Below are positions 35,935 to 45,320 of a DNA stretch of 64,000 bases, piece by piece. The stretch's first letter is position 1, and each line of letters starts with the position of its first letter. The DNA lies in assembly GCF_000385335.1 (NCBI RefSeq), contig NZ_ARWA01000001.1, forward strand, positions 310,001-374,000. The letters are read 5' to 3'. The position numbers and the translations under genes were made by a program. Origin of the DNA: Methyloferula stellata AR4. Its GTDB lineage: Bacteria > Pseudomonadota > Alphaproteobacteria > Rhizobiales > Beijerinckiaceae. The notes beneath the pieces were generated by a model. The model did no database searches. It saw only the letters and a list, made by a program, of their open reading frames with translations, and was not told where the DNA came from.

Positions 35935-36846
35935 CTAAAGTCTTATAGCTAACTTCTTCAACACGTTGGCCGCTTCTGTGAGCGGGTAAGGGCCAGCTAA
36001 AACTCCATATCCTAGGGCCACGGGCAACTGCGAAGGCTTTACCTTGATATCCAGCTTATAAATCAATGTCTCTAGGACCGCTCGCACCTGTGAATAGACG
36101 TCACTTTTATAAAAATCAGCTTCTTCTTTGTTCAGGATTTTCATTTCATCACTCATTTTAACGAACGCATCATGTCTTTCAGTTTCAGTATGGCTTGCTC
36201 GGCTATTGTTCATCCATGCCGAAGTGATATCGTTTTTTTTATTTTCATATGACGCCTCAAGCGATACCAATTTTTCGGCTAGCATATCAGTTTTGCGTCG
36301 TAACTCATCCACCGATAGGTTGGAAATTAAGTTAGCACTTGGGATGATAAAACTCTCCTTAGATGGGTCTATCGTAAGATTGTCTCGGGCTTTTAAATTC
36401 GAAACATCCTTCGCATCGACAGCTGTATCTAGTCCGATGGAAACGTTCCCTGATAGATCAATATTTGATCCCCCCGTTATCTTTATCCCTGTGCTTCCGC
36501 GAGGGGGGTCAAGCGAAGGTTGTTGTGCACCGGTTGGCATCGCACCAGAATTGCTTGAAGGTGTTTGCGCCGCTGCTTCGCCGTCCTTACTTTTTATCCA
36601 GTGAAACGCAGCTGGGATCGCGGCCAGTATAAAGCCGCCCATTAAGGCGCCAACCACACCTCGTATCATCCAGTTGGCTTCTGTAATCATAGCCCAAGCA
36701 CCCCATCTCGCGGTACAAATCAATAATGCTATCCAGATTAGTAATCTTGCGAGCCGAATTTCTTTTATCGACAGCGCAGTCATAGCCAACGCCGCACAAA
36801 AAATGAGGGCGGAAATCCAATCAGCCGCAGTGAACAAATCTGCCAT
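35935..36846 (-). CDS. AT-rich orphan membrane protein, unknown function
   Basis: 303 residues with codon use and base composition much more AT-rich than both neighbours, suggesting recent transfer. Two to three N-terminal helices (WISALIFCAALAMTALSI, LLIWIALLICTARWGAWA, IRGVVGALMGGFILAAIPAAFHW) anchor it. A Ser/Pro-rich linker leads to a short beta-rich stretch (GIKITGGSNIDLSGNVSIG), a charged helical region with coiled-coil character (VDELRRKTDMLAEKLVSLEASYEN) and a helical tail. I recognise no family. It lies between a metallophosphoesterase gene and mbfA, without mobile-element genes beside it. Confidence 0.65.
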   Translation of the reverse strand: MADLFTAADWISALIFCAALAMTALSIKEIRLARLLIWIALLICTARWGAWAMITEANWMIRGVVGALMGGFILAAIPAAFHWIKSKDGEAAAQTPSSNSGAMPTGAQQPSLDPPRGSTGIKITGGSNIDLSGNVSIGLDTAVDAKDVSNLKARDNLTIDPSKESFIIPSANLISNLSVDELRRKTDMLAEKLVSLEASYENKKNDITSAWMNNSRASHTETERHDAFVKMSDEMKILNKEEADFYKSDVYSQVRAVLETLIYKLDIKVKPSQLPVALGYGVLAGPYPLTEAANVLKKLAIRL

Positions 36847-36999
36847 GAACGTAATAAGTGACTCTAGTCACCACGATTCGCAACAGCGGTAGTTTCTACA
36901 GCCGATATTAAAGGCTGCTGCGCCGCAACTAGCGACTATTAAAAGAAACCATTGCGTTGCAATCCGGTCCAGACCCCTTTTACGAGACCCCGGATAGGC

Positions 37000-37971
37000 T
37001 CAAGACGCTCCGATCAAAATGCCGGTCGCAAGCACGATCAGGCCGCCGAGCACGATCTGGAAGACGGCCTTCAGGAAAGGCGTGTCCATATAGCGCGCGC
37101 GGACCCAAGCAATCACCCAAAGCTCGATGAAAACCACCGTGCCGGCTATGCCGGTCGCGATCCAAAAAGCGTTGTGCAGGGAATCCGGCACGAGATAGGG
37201 CAAAGTATGGCCAAGACCGCCGAGCGTCGTCATCAGACCGGTGACGGCGCCGCGCAAGACCGGCGAGCCACGCCCGGTGATCGAGCCGTCGTCGGAAAGC
37301 GCCTCGGCGAATGCCATGCTGATGCCGGCGCCGAGCGAAGCCGCGAGACCGACGAGAAAGGTCTGCCAATTGCTGTGCGTCGCGAAGGCCGCCGCGAACA
37401 AGGGACCCAGAGTCGAGACGGATCCATCCATCAGGCCCGCGAGGCCCGGCTGCACATATTGCAGCACGAACATGCGGGTGCGCGCCTTGTCTTCCTTTTC
37501 GCGAACGTCGGGCGGAAGCGCCTGGGTCTCGAGTTCGATCGCGAGCTGTTCGTGGCCGCGTTCCGCCACTGCGAGTTCGCGCAGGAGCTGGCGCACCTTG
37601 TCGTCCGTCGCGCGCTGGGCACATTTCGTATAGAAGGCCGCGGTTTCGGCCTCGCGGATTTCGGCTTCCATGCGCACTTTGCTCAAGGGCAGGTTGCGGG
37701 TGAGCCAGATCGGCGGGCGCTTGATGAATCCCTTGATGTCGGAGGCGCGGATCGGCAGCAATTGCTTGCCGAATTTTTCTTCGTAAAGCTTCAGAAGCGC
37801 GTCGTGATGATAGACTTCGACTTGCGCCATATCCGTAAACAGCTTGGCCGTGGCTGGATAGCGTTCCTTCAGATCCTCGGCAAAAGCCATATAGACGCGG
37901 TTGTCGTCTTCCTCGGATGATATGGCGACCGAAAGGATTTCACGCTCGGTGAGCTGTTCGAGACTTTTCAC
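37000..37971 (-). CDS. mbfA: Membrane-bound ferritin / iron exporter MbfA
   Basis: 323 residues from a GTG start. An N-terminal ferritin-like (rubrerythrin) diiron domain (about residues 5-160) carries the conserved Glu/His ligands in [42 protein letters not shown] and [11 protein letters not shown]; the C-terminal half is a VIT1/CCC1-type membrane transporter with about five helices ([15 protein letters not shown] is characteristic). MbfA exports iron from the cytoplasm and protects against iron and peroxide stress in rhizobia, where the Irr repressor controls it. A close match to an ICE box lies directly upstream. Confidence 0.93.
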   Translation of the reverse strand: MKSLEQLTEREILSVAISSEEDDNRVYMAFAEDLKERYPATAKLFTDMAQVEVYHHDALLKLYEEKFGKQLLPIRASDIKGFIKRPPIWLTRNLPLSKVRMEAEIREAETAAFYTKCAQRATDDKVRQLLRELAVAERGHEQLAIELETQALPPDVREKEDKARTRMFVLQYVQPGLAGLMDGSVSTLGPLFAAAFATHSNWQTFLVGLAASLGAGISMAFAEALSDDGSITGRGSPVLRGAVTGLMTTLGGLGHTLPYLVPDSLHNAFWIATGIAGTVVFIELWVIAWVRARYMDTPFLKAVFQIVLGGLIVLATGILIGAS

Positions 37972-38004
37972 CCTTCATTCTCCGGATGTCTGATAGGCTT
38001 TTAG

Positions 38005-38021
38005 TTTTGAATGCTTCTAAA
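38005..38021. promoter_or_regulatory. Candidate ICE box (Irr-binding) between mbfA and the Nudix gene
   Basis: On the mbfA strand the sequence reads TTTAGAAGCATTCAAAA, one mismatch from the ICE consensus TTTAGAA-N3-TTCTAAA. It lies 34 bp before the mbfA start, an apt place for Irr control, and just before the preferred start of the divergent Nudix gene, so it may affect both. Confidence 0.65.
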
Positions 38022-38027
38022 CAGGCT

Positions 38028-38519
38028 ATGAGCCTGACGCAACTGCGAAGGCTTGCCGCATCGCCCAAGGCCTGGCTGGAAGGCGCCGTCCGCCTGCGTC
38101 AGCGTCTCATGCAGCCTGTTGGCCTCGGCGTCCGCGGTATCGTCATTGACCCGGACGGCCGGGTTTTGCTGGTGCGGCACACCTATCTTGAGGGCTGGTA
38201 TCTGCCCGGCGGCGGCATAGAACCCGGCGAAACGCTGAGCGCATGTCTTGCCCGCGAATTGGCCGAGGAAGCGCATATCGCGATCGATGCGCCGCCTCTG
38301 CTGCATGGCATTTTCCTGCAGCGGCGGGGCTGGCGCAGCCATCATGTGGCTTGCTATGTGGTGCGCGGCTTCCACCAAACCGCGCCGCGCTTACCCGATT
38401 GGGAGATCGCTGAGATCGGCTTTTTCAGCCCCGATGCCTTGCCGGACGGAACGAGCCCGGCGACTCGGGCAAGGCTCCGCGAGGTTTGGGAGAACCTGCC
38501 GCCGTCTCATATATGGTAA
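38028..38519 (+). CDS. Nudix hydrolase
   Basis: About 163 residues. The Nudix box is visible as [24 protein letters not shown], broken here as GGGIEPGE...RELAEEAHI (the usual Gly near its end is Ala). Such enzymes remove pyrophosphate from nucleotide derivatives, probably as housecleaning. The start at 38028 leaves the ICE box intergenic; an ATG at 37986 in frame lacks a ribosome-binding site. It is divergent from mbfA. Confidence 0.82.
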   Translation: MSLTQLRRLAASPKAWLEGAVRLRQRLMQPVGLGVRGIVIDPDGRVLLVRHTYLEGWYLPGGGIEPGETLSACLARELAEEAHIAIDAPPLLHGIFLQRRGWRSHHVACYVVRGFHQTAPRLPDWEIAEIGFFSPDALPDGTSPATRARLREVWENLPPSHIW

Positions 38520-38576
38520 GGCGAATCGTATGCGTTAATGGCCTTGGAAGATAAGCATCAAATCATGGTGCGCTAA

Positions 38577-38705
38577 CCTTCTCCCTGTGGGAGAAGGTGC
38601 CCCGTGAAACGGGGCGGATGAGGGGTTACAATCTCCTTTGATTGCCCGATCGTAACCCCTCACCCGGTCGGCCCCGCCGACCACCCTCTCCCAATGGGAG
38701 AGGGT
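38577..38705. repeat. Long REP-like intergenic element with four hairpins
   Basis: Begins with CCTTCTCCC-TGT-GGGAGAAGG and ends with CCCTCTCCC-AAT-GGGAGAGGG. Between them are GCCCC/GGGGC arms and an outer inverted pair around GAGGGGTTAC / GTAACCCCTC. Part of the same sequence recurs at 43422-43442, where the CCTTCTCCC/GGGAGAAGG hairpin is alone. Confidence 0.75.
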
Positions 38706-38723
38706 TCCGTCTACCCTGAGTTC

Positions 38724-39221
38724 ATGACCGATCTTTCCCTCGTCCTTGTGCCGCAGACGCCAGCCGATCTTGCCGCCATCGAGAAACTCGATGAGCGCGC
38801 TTTCGGCCCCGGCCGTTTTGCGCGTTCCGCCTATCGTCTGCGCGAGCGCGTCGCGCCGGACTATGCGCTGTCATTCGTGGCCCGCGTCGGAACGCTGCTT
38901 GTCGGTGCCAATCGCATGACGCGCATCCGCTGCGGCGAGACGCCGGCGCTTCTATTGGGACCGCTCACGGTCGAACCCGCCTTCCGCTCGGGCGGCATCG
39001 GCGAGGCGCTGGTCATGAAATCGCTCGAAGCCGCCAAGGCCAATGGCCATGGCCTCGTCCTGCTCGTCGGCGACATGCCCTATTATGGGCGCATGGGATT
39101 CAAACCCGTGCCGCCCGGAAGGCTGATTTTTCCGGGCCCCGTCGATCCTGAACGGCTTCTTTATTGCGAATTGACCGAAGACGCCTTCGACGGCGTGAGG
39201 GGCAAAGTGCTTCGGGCATAA
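38724..39221 (+). CDS. GNAT-family N-acetyltransferase (YhbS-like)
   Basis: About 165 residues. LLLGPLTVEPAFRSGGIGEALV is the acetyl-CoA binding loop of the family and VGDMPYYGRMGFKPVP follows, as in YhbS-type proteins. Substrate unknown. It begins just after a REP element. Confidence 0.82.
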   Translation: MTDLSLVLVPQTPADLAAIEKLDERAFGPGRFARSAYRLRERVAPDYALSFVARVGTLLVGANRMTRIRCGETPALLLGPLTVEPAFRSGGIGEALVMKSLEAAKANGHGLVLLVGDMPYYGRMGFKPVPPGRLIFPGPVDPERLLYCELTEDAFDGVRGKVLRA

Positions 39222-39311
39222 TGCCCGTCGATGGCCGCGATCTCTTGTTTTTTTAGCGTGAGCTTGTGAGTGTGCGAAACGATTGATTGAAGTTGGATCA
39301 GGAGAGATCGC

Positions 39312-39959
39312 TTGACTAGGATGAAAGTCCAGATCGCCGTCGCCATGCTGATGATGTCCACTGGCCTCACCCCTACTATGGCCGACGAAAGCCCGCTTGG
39401 GTCGATCTGGCGACAGGGCGTGACAGACAAGACCGTCTGGATTGTCGGAACGCTCCGCTCGCCCGCCGATCTCGATCAATTATCGGCTGCGGAAGCCCAT
39501 CCCGAAAGTCACGACGGCGATCAAAAAAAACCGCTCCAGGAGTCGTTTTTCCGTTTCGAGGCGCAATGTTCCGACACCGATTTCTCCGTCGGCGTGAAAG
39601 CGAATGCCATCCCGCAGGAACGCCCGGTGATGCAAAGCGAGTCGCCCTATGGCTTTGAGGATTCGCCGCTCAGAGAGGCCAGCATTGTCGTCAATGGGGA
39701 ATCCTCTCTCAATCTGCATTATCTTTGGGGCACGATCAGCGGCGTGAGCAGCGGCGCGGAGCAACGTCTCAGCCTCGCCGGCTCCGTCTACCGGTTTTTA
39801 AAACAGATCAGCCTGCCGCCCAAAAGCACGATCAGGATTTTTACGCCCAAAGGCACTGACACCTACGTGTTGGACGGCTCCTATCAAGCGAAGACGAATA
39901 ATGAGGCCATTGCTGGGTTCAAGCGCCTATGCGCGGAAGCGGCAAGCAACTGGCATTGA
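39312..39959 (+). CDS. Hypothetical secreted protein, 215 residues
   Basis: A signal peptide (MTRMKVQIAVAMLMMSTGLTPTMA) precedes a soluble domain with no recognised family: DKTVWIVGTLRSPADLDQL and STIRIFTPKGTDTYVLDGSY suggest beta structure. Two cysteines are present. The TTG at 39312 has AGGAGAG at ideal spacing; the in-frame ATG nine bases later (39321) is a close alternative. Likely periplasmic. Confidence 0.65.
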   Translation: MTRMKVQIAVAMLMMSTGLTPTMADESPLGSIWRQGVTDKTVWIVGTLRSPADLDQLSAAEAHPESHDGDQKKPLQESFFRFEAQCSDTDFSVGVKANAIPQERPVMQSESPYGFEDSPLREASIVVNGESSLNLHYLWGTISGVSSGAEQRLSLAGSVYRFLKQISLPPKSTIRIFTPKGTDTYVLDGSYQAKTNNEAIAGFKRLCAEAASNWH

Positions 39960-39979
39960 CGCGCGAGCGCCGCGGACAA

Positions 39980-42079
39980 TCACCCCTTCCGCAGCCCCGC
40001 GTTCCTCCGCCCCTCGACCGCCCATGTTCCGAGCAGGCTCGCGAGCAAGAAGAGCAGGCCCAAGAATCCGATGGCGAGCGGCGCGACGCCGACGCCCTTC
40101 ACTTCGCTCGTACCCGTCCGCTTGATCGCGGCATAATCCGGGCCGCCATAGACCGGGCTTTCGCGCATGGCGACCAACCGCGGCAAAGCGATATCGCCAG
40201 TCGCGTCGGTCGCGATTCGCCGCACCGTGCCGCCCGTCGCCTCGGCGAGCGGTTTCAGCTTATCGGGCGTCGAGACGACTTCCTGGAACTCGCGCGGATT
40301 CTCGGGGCCGACGTTTGCCAGCACGGAGAGCTGGCCATCGGTCAGCCGATAAAGCCCGATCTCATCCGTCTTCACGCGTGCGCGGGACAATCCCGGCTCG
40401 GCAGGGCTCAGCGTCACCGTCTCCTGCTTGCCGGAGGGCGCCGTGACTTTGACGGGCGGGACTTGATCTTTCAGGCTCTGGCGCTCGATGACGAGATCAT
40501 GGCCTTCGACTGTGGCGCGCAAAGCTTCTTCTTCGAGGTCCGGCTCTTTCATCAGCCAATGCGCGAGCCGGCGCGACAGATCGAGATGCGGGCCGCCGCC
40601 CTCGAAGCCGCGCGCCCAGAGCCACATCTGATCGGTGAGGAGAAGCGCGACGCGGCCCTTGCCTTCGCGCGACAGCACGAGCAGCGGCTTACCGTCCGCG
40701 CCGGACAAGACGCTCGTGCCGCGCGCGACGTCCGCATTGACCTGCCGGAACCATTGGCTCCAGGCGGGCGGATTTTGATCCGCCCCCGCAAGGCCGCGCG
40801 TCACCGGATGTTTCGCGCCATCGGACGTCACGACGGCGCGGAACGCATGTTCGGTCAGGCTGCCGTCGGGCCGTGCCGGCGCGATGCGGCCGAGCGGCGA
40901 ATAGAACAGGCCTTCGGGCCGCGCGAAATCCGGCCCGGCGGCGAAGAGCAACGCGCCGCCATCGCGGACATAGCGCACGATATTGTCGAGATAGATTGTC
41001 GGCAGCACGCTCTGATTCGAATAGCGGTCGAAGATGATCAGGTCGAAATCGGTGATCTTGCGGCCGAAGAGATCGGCCGTCGGGAAAGCGATCAGCGAGA
41101 GTTCGTTGATCGGCGTGCCGTCCTGCTTCTCCGGCGGCCGCAGAATGGTGAAATGCACCAATTCGACATTGGCGTCCGACTTCAGAAGATTGCGCCACAT
41201 GCGCTCGCCCTGATGCGGTTCGCCGGAGACGAGCAGAACTTTGAGCTTGTCGCGCACGCCGTCGATCGACAGCACGGCCTTATTGTTGATGGCCGTCAGT
41301 TCATCCGGCAAGGCATCGACTTCGATCTCGACGACATTCTGCCCGCCATGTTCGATCCGCACCGGAATGCGGATACGTTCGCCCGGATGCGCCGTGACAT
41401 TGGCGATCGGGTTGCCGTCGCGGCGCACGTGCAGCACGACCGGCTCACCCTTGCTGCCGGTGTCGTCGACGCGCAGCTCGATCGTCTGGTCCTTGCCGAC
41501 AATGCCGAAACGCGGCGCATCCAGAAGCTCGATGCGGCGGTCGCGCTCGCCTTCATGGCCGGTGATCAGGGCATGCAGGGGCGCTTTGATGCCGAGCGCT
41601 TCGACATCTTTCGGAATGTCGTGCACGACGCCGTCGGTGATCATGAAGACGCCGCCGACGCGTTCGGCCGGAACGTCGGCGAGGCCGGTATTCAGGGCCG
41701 AGAAGAGCTGCGTCCCGTCGCTGTCGGCATCCGTGCGGCCGCTCTCGATGACGCGGACGTCGACATGGCCCAAGGCATCGAGACTTTTTTCAAGCGCCGC
41801 TTTCGCCTTTTCCGTCTGCTGCGGCCGTTCGCCGATGGTCTGGCTGCCGCTGCGATCGACGACAATGGCGACCACATCCTTCAGTGGCTCGCGATCCTCG
41901 CGCACGATGGCGGGATCGGCCAAGGCCAGCAGCAGAAGCGCAAAGCCGACAGCTCGCAGAAACGTGCCGCGCCGGCGCGCATAAAAGCCAAGCCCGACGA
42001 CGATCAGCGCGCAAATCCCCAGCACCGCGAAAAGCGGCAGGGGCAGAAGCGGCGTGAAGGACAGGTTGAAATCGTTCAT
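39980..42079 (-). CDS. Large membrane-anchored vWA/GATase-like protein
   Basis: 699 residues. Two N-terminal helices, then a von Willebrand A-like segment (VVAIVVDRSGSQTIGERP, TDGVVHDIPK) with the DRSGS metal-site-like motif, and a middle part that resembles a glutamine-amidotransferase-like domain (FDLIIFDRYSNQSVLP, GGALLFAAGPDFARP). A final helix lies near the C-terminus (IGFLGLLFLLASLLGTWAVEG). Similar proteins usually sit with MoxR ATPase and DUF58 genes; none is adjacent here. Function unknown, perhaps envelope assembly. Confidence 0.7.
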   Translation of the reverse strand: MNDFNLSFTPLLPLPLFAVLGICALIVVGLGFYARRRGTFLRAVGFALLLLALADPAIVREDREPLKDVVAIVVDRSGSQTIGERPQQTEKAKAALEKSLDALGHVDVRVIESGRTDADSDGTQLFSALNTGLADVPAERVGGVFMITDGVVHDIPKDVEALGIKAPLHALITGHEGERDRRIELLDAPRFGIVGKDQTIELRVDDTGSKGEPVVLHVRRDGNPIANVTAHPGERIRIPVRIEHGGQNVVEIEVDALPDELTAINNKAVLSIDGVRDKLKVLLVSGEPHQGERMWRNLLKSDANVELVHFTILRPPEKQDGTPINELSLIAFPTADLFGRKITDFDLIIFDRYSNQSVLPTIYLDNIVRYVRDGGALLFAAGPDFARPEGLFYSPLGRIAPARPDGSLTEHAFRAVVTSDGAKHPVTRGLAGADQNPPAWSQWFRQVNADVARGTSVLSGADGKPLLVLSREGKGRVALLLTDQMWLWARGFEGGGPHLDLSRRLAHWLMKEPDLEEEALRATVEGHDLVIERQSLKDQVPPVKVTAPSGKQETVTLSPAEPGLSRARVKTDEIGLYRLTDGQLSVLANVGPENPREFQEVVSTPDKLKPLAEATGGTVRRIATDATGDIALPRLVAMRESPVYGGPDYAAIKRTGTSEVKGVGVAPLAIGFLGLLFLLASLLGTWAVEGRRNAGLRKG

Positions 42080-42264
42080 TTGGATTATTCGTCCAATCCT
42101 CTCCTACGGAAGAGGGTTAAGCGAGCGGAATCTTAATATTGGCGCTTAAGCGCCGAATACGGCTTTCCTTCGTCTAAGTCTCGTTAAATAACTTCCACAT
42201 AGAGAAAAGCACCCATTTCCAAGAAGGGCTTGCAACAATCTCGGCCACCGTTCATTTTAAAACC

Positions 42265-43368
42265 ATGGCCGTACCGATCGATCACGCCCGAGAGAGCTTT
42301 CAGACAGACGCTAGCGCTCTTGCCAATCTCTCCGAAAGATCCCGCGAGATCTTCCGGCGCATTGTCGAATCTTATCTGGAGCGCGGCGAGCCGGTGGGCT
42401 CGCGCCATTTGTCGCGGCTTTTGCCCATGGCGCTCTCGCCAGCCTCCGTCCGCAACGTCATGCAGGATCTCGAAGAGCTTGGGCTGATCTATGCGCCGCA
42501 TACGAGCGCCGGCCGCCTGCCGACCGAGCTGGGCTTGCGGTTCTTCGTCGATGCCTTGCTTGAACTCGGCGATATAGGCAAGGACGAACGCGAGCGCATC
42601 GATGCGCAGGTCAAGGCCGCCTCGCACGAGCCGACCATGGAAGGCGTCCTCGGCGAGGCGGTCACCATGCTGTCGGGCCTGACCCGCAGCGCCGGCATCG
42701 TGGTGACGAGCAAGGACAATATCCGCCTCAAACATATCGAGTTCCTGCAGCTCGAGCCCGAACGCGGCCTCGCCATTCTGGTCGGCGAAGACGGCTCGGT
42801 CGAAAATCGCATCGTGCCCATTCCGCATGGTCTGCCGCCCTCGGCGCTGATCGAGGCCGGAAATTATCTCAATGCCCGCATCCGGGGCCGGACGCTCACC
42901 GAGGTCAAAATCGAGATCGAGGCATCGCGTCAGGCGGCCGAATCGGAACTCGGCGAGTTAACCACACGGCTCATCGCGACCGGCCTCGCGAGCTGGAGCG
43001 AATATGCCGCCGGACATGCGCCGCAGCTCATCGTGCGCGGCCAGGCGAACCTGCTCGAGGATCTGAACGCGATCGAAGATCTCGAACGGATAAGGCTTCT
43101 CTTCGCCGATCTCGAAACCAAGAAAGACGTGATCGATCTTTTGAGCCGCGCCGAAGGCGGCGAAGGCGTGCGTATTTTCATCGGCTCGGAAAACAAGCTT
43201 TTTTCCCTGTCGGGATCGTCGATGATTGCGGCGCCTTTCCATGATCCGCAGCAGCGCATCGTCGGCGTACTCGGCGTCATCGGCCCAACGCGGCTGAATT
43301 ATGCGCGCATCGTCCCCATGGTCGCCTATACGTCGAAAGTCGTCGCAAGGCTGATGCAGGGGCGCTAG
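42265..43368 (+). CDS. hrcA: Heat-inducible transcription repressor HrcA
   Basis: 367 residues. The N-terminal winged helix ([27 protein letters not shown] and [30 protein letters not shown], shown here as landmarks) and the C-terminal dimer/effector region ([23 protein letters not shown]) are both typical. HrcA binds the CIRCE operator before groESL and dnaK. No CIRCE sequence was seen in this window and no grpE or dnaK is adjacent, so the gene is on its own here. It is divergent from the large vWA-like gene. Confidence 0.94.
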   Translation: MAVPIDHARESFQTDASALANLSERSREIFRRIVESYLERGEPVGSRHLSRLLPMALSPASVRNVMQDLEELGLIYAPHTSAGRLPTELGLRFFVDALLELGDIGKDERERIDAQVKAASHEPTMEGVLGEAVTMLSGLTRSAGIVVTSKDNIRLKHIEFLQLEPERGLAILVGEDGSVENRIVPIPHGLPPSALIEAGNYLNARIRGRTLTEVKIEIEASRQAAESELGELTTRLIATGLASWSEYAAGHAPQLIVRGQANLLEDLNAIEDLERIRLLFADLETKKDVIDLLSRAEGGEGVRIFIGSENKLFSLSGSSMIAAPFHDPQQRIVGVLGVIGPTRLNYARIVPMVAYTSKVVARLMQGR

Positions 43369-43421
43369 AGCGCGGATTCGATAACTTGGTGTGACCTCAA
43401 ACTCAAAGGTTAGGTGCACTT

Positions 43422-43442
43422 CCTTCTCCCAGAGGGAGAAGG
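43422..43442. repeat. Short REP hairpin
   Basis: CCTTCTCCC and GGGAGAAGG around a three-base loop, the same hairpin that starts the longer element at 38577. It lies between hrcA and the small secreted protein gene. Confidence 0.65.
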
Positions 43443-43631
43443 TTCACCCGCTCCGCTTTGTGAGTTCATGACTTAGAGCACTCACAAACCCATCACTTTC
43501 AGTTGAACGGAAAAATCACCGGCCGAGGGAATAGGTATCCGCTCCACGAGTCTACAGGGCATAGGCGCGATTGATCGGTCGTTGAAAAAATCGGTCGTCG
43601 TTCCTGAACCCAGGCAATGGAGGATTGAACA

Positions 43632-43874
43632 ATGACGTCTATTCGCACTTTCGCTCTTGCCGGCCTTGTGATGGCTGCTTCCGTCGGCGCCGCCGCGGCT
43701 TCCGTCTCGCAGACCATGCCGGTCCGCGCCAATGATTTCTATGCCCTCTACGATAATGCGGCGGGCGCGTCGTCGTGGGATATGGCCCACTATGACCGGT
43801 CTGGCACGCGCGGCCGTCTCGATCTCGGCGCGAGCCCCTTTCATCCGGAAGGTCCCGGCAACGCCACCGACTGA
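43632..43874 (+). CDS. Small secreted protein, 80 residues
   Basis: Signal peptide (MTSIRTFALAGLVMAASVGAAAAS) followed by a short, hydrophilic, mostly disordered tail (YDRSGTRGRLDLGASPFHPEGPG). The ATG has GGAGG upstream. No family recognised. It is followed by a strong hairpin and then by the sigma-factor operon on the same strand, so it may be a target or simply a neighbour. Confidence 0.7.
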   Translation: MTSIRTFALAGLVMAASVGAAAASVSQTMPVRANDFYALYDNAAGASSWDMAHYDRSGTRGRLDLGASPFHPEGPGNATD

Positions 43875-43890
43875 GCGTTTCGAAACATCA

Positions 43891-43919
43891 AAGGGCGCGG
43901 TTTCCCCTGCCGCGCCCTT
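43891..43919 (+). terminator. Stem-loop after the small secreted protein gene
   Basis: AAGGGCGCGG and CCGCGCCCTT pair perfectly around a nine-base loop, 17 bp after the stop codon. There is no T-run, so it may be a weak terminator or an mRNA-stabilising hairpin. Confidence 0.5.
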
Positions 43920-44040
43920 GCCGAACTCTCCGGGGCTGGCTCGACGCCGTAAAAATCTTTTCGCAAGACCGGAATAGGCCGCTTCCCGAAGCGTCCCATG
44001 AAGGCTCGATCCGAATCGAGCCGAGCTGTCGGAACAGGTC

Positions 44041-44544
44041 ATGTCGGCACTGACGAAACTCGAAGAGAATATCCCGGCCCTGCGGCGTTACGCCTTCGCC
44101 CTGTTGCGCAATCGAAGCGACGCGGATGATCTCGTCCAGGATTGTCTGGTGCGAGCGCTCGATCACATGGATGAGCGCACGAGCGAAGGCGAAATGCGTC
44201 CGTGGTTGTTCTCGATCATGCACAATCTCTGCGTGAGCCGCTGGCGGCGGTTACGGTTCAGATCATCGATCGTCGTGTCCGACGCCGAGGCCGATGTGTC
44301 CGTTCCCGCATCGCAACAGGCGACCGCCGAATTGCACGCGGCGCTCACCAGCCTCGATCAATTGCCCGAGGAGCAGCGCGAAGTGCTGCTGCTAGTCGCC
44401 GTCGAGGGGCTCGAATATGCCGATGCCGCGAAAATACTCAAAATCCCGGTCGGAACCGTGATGTCGAGATTGAGCCGGGCGAGGGACAAATTGCGCGACA
44501 CCATGGAAGGCCGGCAGAGACCGGCACTGCGGAGGGTGAAATGA
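44041..44544 (+). CDS. ECF-type RNA polymerase sigma factor
   Basis: 167 residues with sigma region 2 (YAFALLRNRSDADDLVQDCLVRAL, then WLFSIMHNLCVSRWRR) and region 4 (LPEEQREVLLLVAVEGLEYADAAKILKIPVGTVMSRLSRAR), and no region 1 or 3, as in extracytoplasmic function sigma factors. It overlaps the next gene by ATGA, which looks like its anti-sigma factor. It would direct transcription of an unknown stress regulon, probably including its own operon. Confidence 0.93.
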   Translation: MSALTKLEENIPALRRYAFALLRNRSDADDLVQDCLVRALDHMDERTSEGEMRPWLFSIMHNLCVSRWRRLRFRSSIVVSDAEADVSVPASQQATAELHAALTSLDQLPEEQREVLLLVAVEGLEYADAAKILKIPVGTVMSRLSRARDKLRDTMEGRQRPALRRVK

Positions 44545-45320
44545 CACCGATGGAGAAGGCGATCACCGAAGACGATCTGCATGCCTATGTCGACGGCTTT
44601 CTCAATGCCGATGACCGGCTGCGTGTCGAGCGCTATCTCGAAAGCCACACTGAAGCGGCAGCCCGCATCGCCGCTTGGCAGGAGGCAAGCGAAATCCTCC
44701 GGCGGGGCCTCGCGCATAAGGCGAAAGAGCCCTTGCCCAGCAGCCTCAATGTTCAAAGGCTCGCCGAAGCGCGGTTGGCGCGGACCTGGCAGCCGCAGCG
44801 CATCGCAGCTAGTCTTTTTCTCGCCCTCGCGATCGGCGCCGGAACAGGCTGGTGGGCGCATGGCGCCGGTCAGCAAACCGGCTTGACGGCGCTCGGCCAT
44901 CAAGCCGCCATCGCACAACGCGTGTTCGTCGCAGACAACAACCAGCCGGTCGAACTCACATCGGCCGATCTGACGCAAAAAGTGGGGTGGAGCAACACCA
45001 ACGAAGCCCGGCATGTCACCGCGCCCGATCTTTCCGAGGCGGGATATAAGTTTATCGGCAGCCGCCTCGTCGCCACGGAACAAGGCGCGGCACCCATGTT
45101 CATCTATCAAAATGCGCAGGGCGGCCGCATCAGCATCTTCGTGCGCGTCATGGAAGCGATCGATACGAACGCGCCGATGCGGCCAATCGACTCCAAGACT
45201 GCGTCGGGCTTCGCCTGGTCGCGCGACGGGATCGGGTTTGGCGTGATCTCAAGCGAGCCCGAGCCGAAGCTTCACGAGCTTTCCAATCAAGTTCGCGACA
45301 AAATCGAGATCAAAGCATGA
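44541..45320 (+). CDS. Membrane-anchored anti-sigma factor
   Basis: 259 residues. The N-terminus (ITEDDLHAYVDGFLNADDRLRVERYL) is typical of anti-sigma proteins that hold the sigma factor, without the zinc-binding HxxxCxxC seen in the ZAS subclass. One transmembrane helix (IAASLFLALAIGAGTGWWA, near residue 100) places the C-terminal about 150 residues in the periplasm, where it may sense a signal. The start overlaps the sigma gene by four bases and the end overlaps the DUF305 gene by four bases. Confidence 0.88.
   Translation: MTPMEKAITEDDLHAYVDGFLNADDRLRVERYLESHTEAAARIAAWQEASEILRRGLAHKAKEPLPSSLNVQRLAEARLARTWQPQRIAASLFLALAIGAGTGWWAHGAGQQTGLTALGHQAAIAQRVFVADNNQPVELTSADLTQKVGWSNTNEARHVTAPDLSEAGYKFIGSRLVATEQGAAPMFIYQNAQGGRISIFVRVMEAIDTNAPMRPIDSKTASGFAWSRDGIGFGVISSEPEPKLHELSNQVRDKIEIKA

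Noticed and set aside
39929-42136. Plus-strand 735-codon open frame opposite the large vWA-like gene
   Set aside because: It has no recognisable domain and is rich in Arg, Asp and His, as expected of a shadow; the minus strand has membrane helices and a DRSGS motif.
42080-43631. CIRCE operator near hrcA
   Set aside because: No TTAGCACTC-N9-GAGTGCTAA inverted repeat found. A partial TTAGAGCACTC at about 43472 lacks the other arm.
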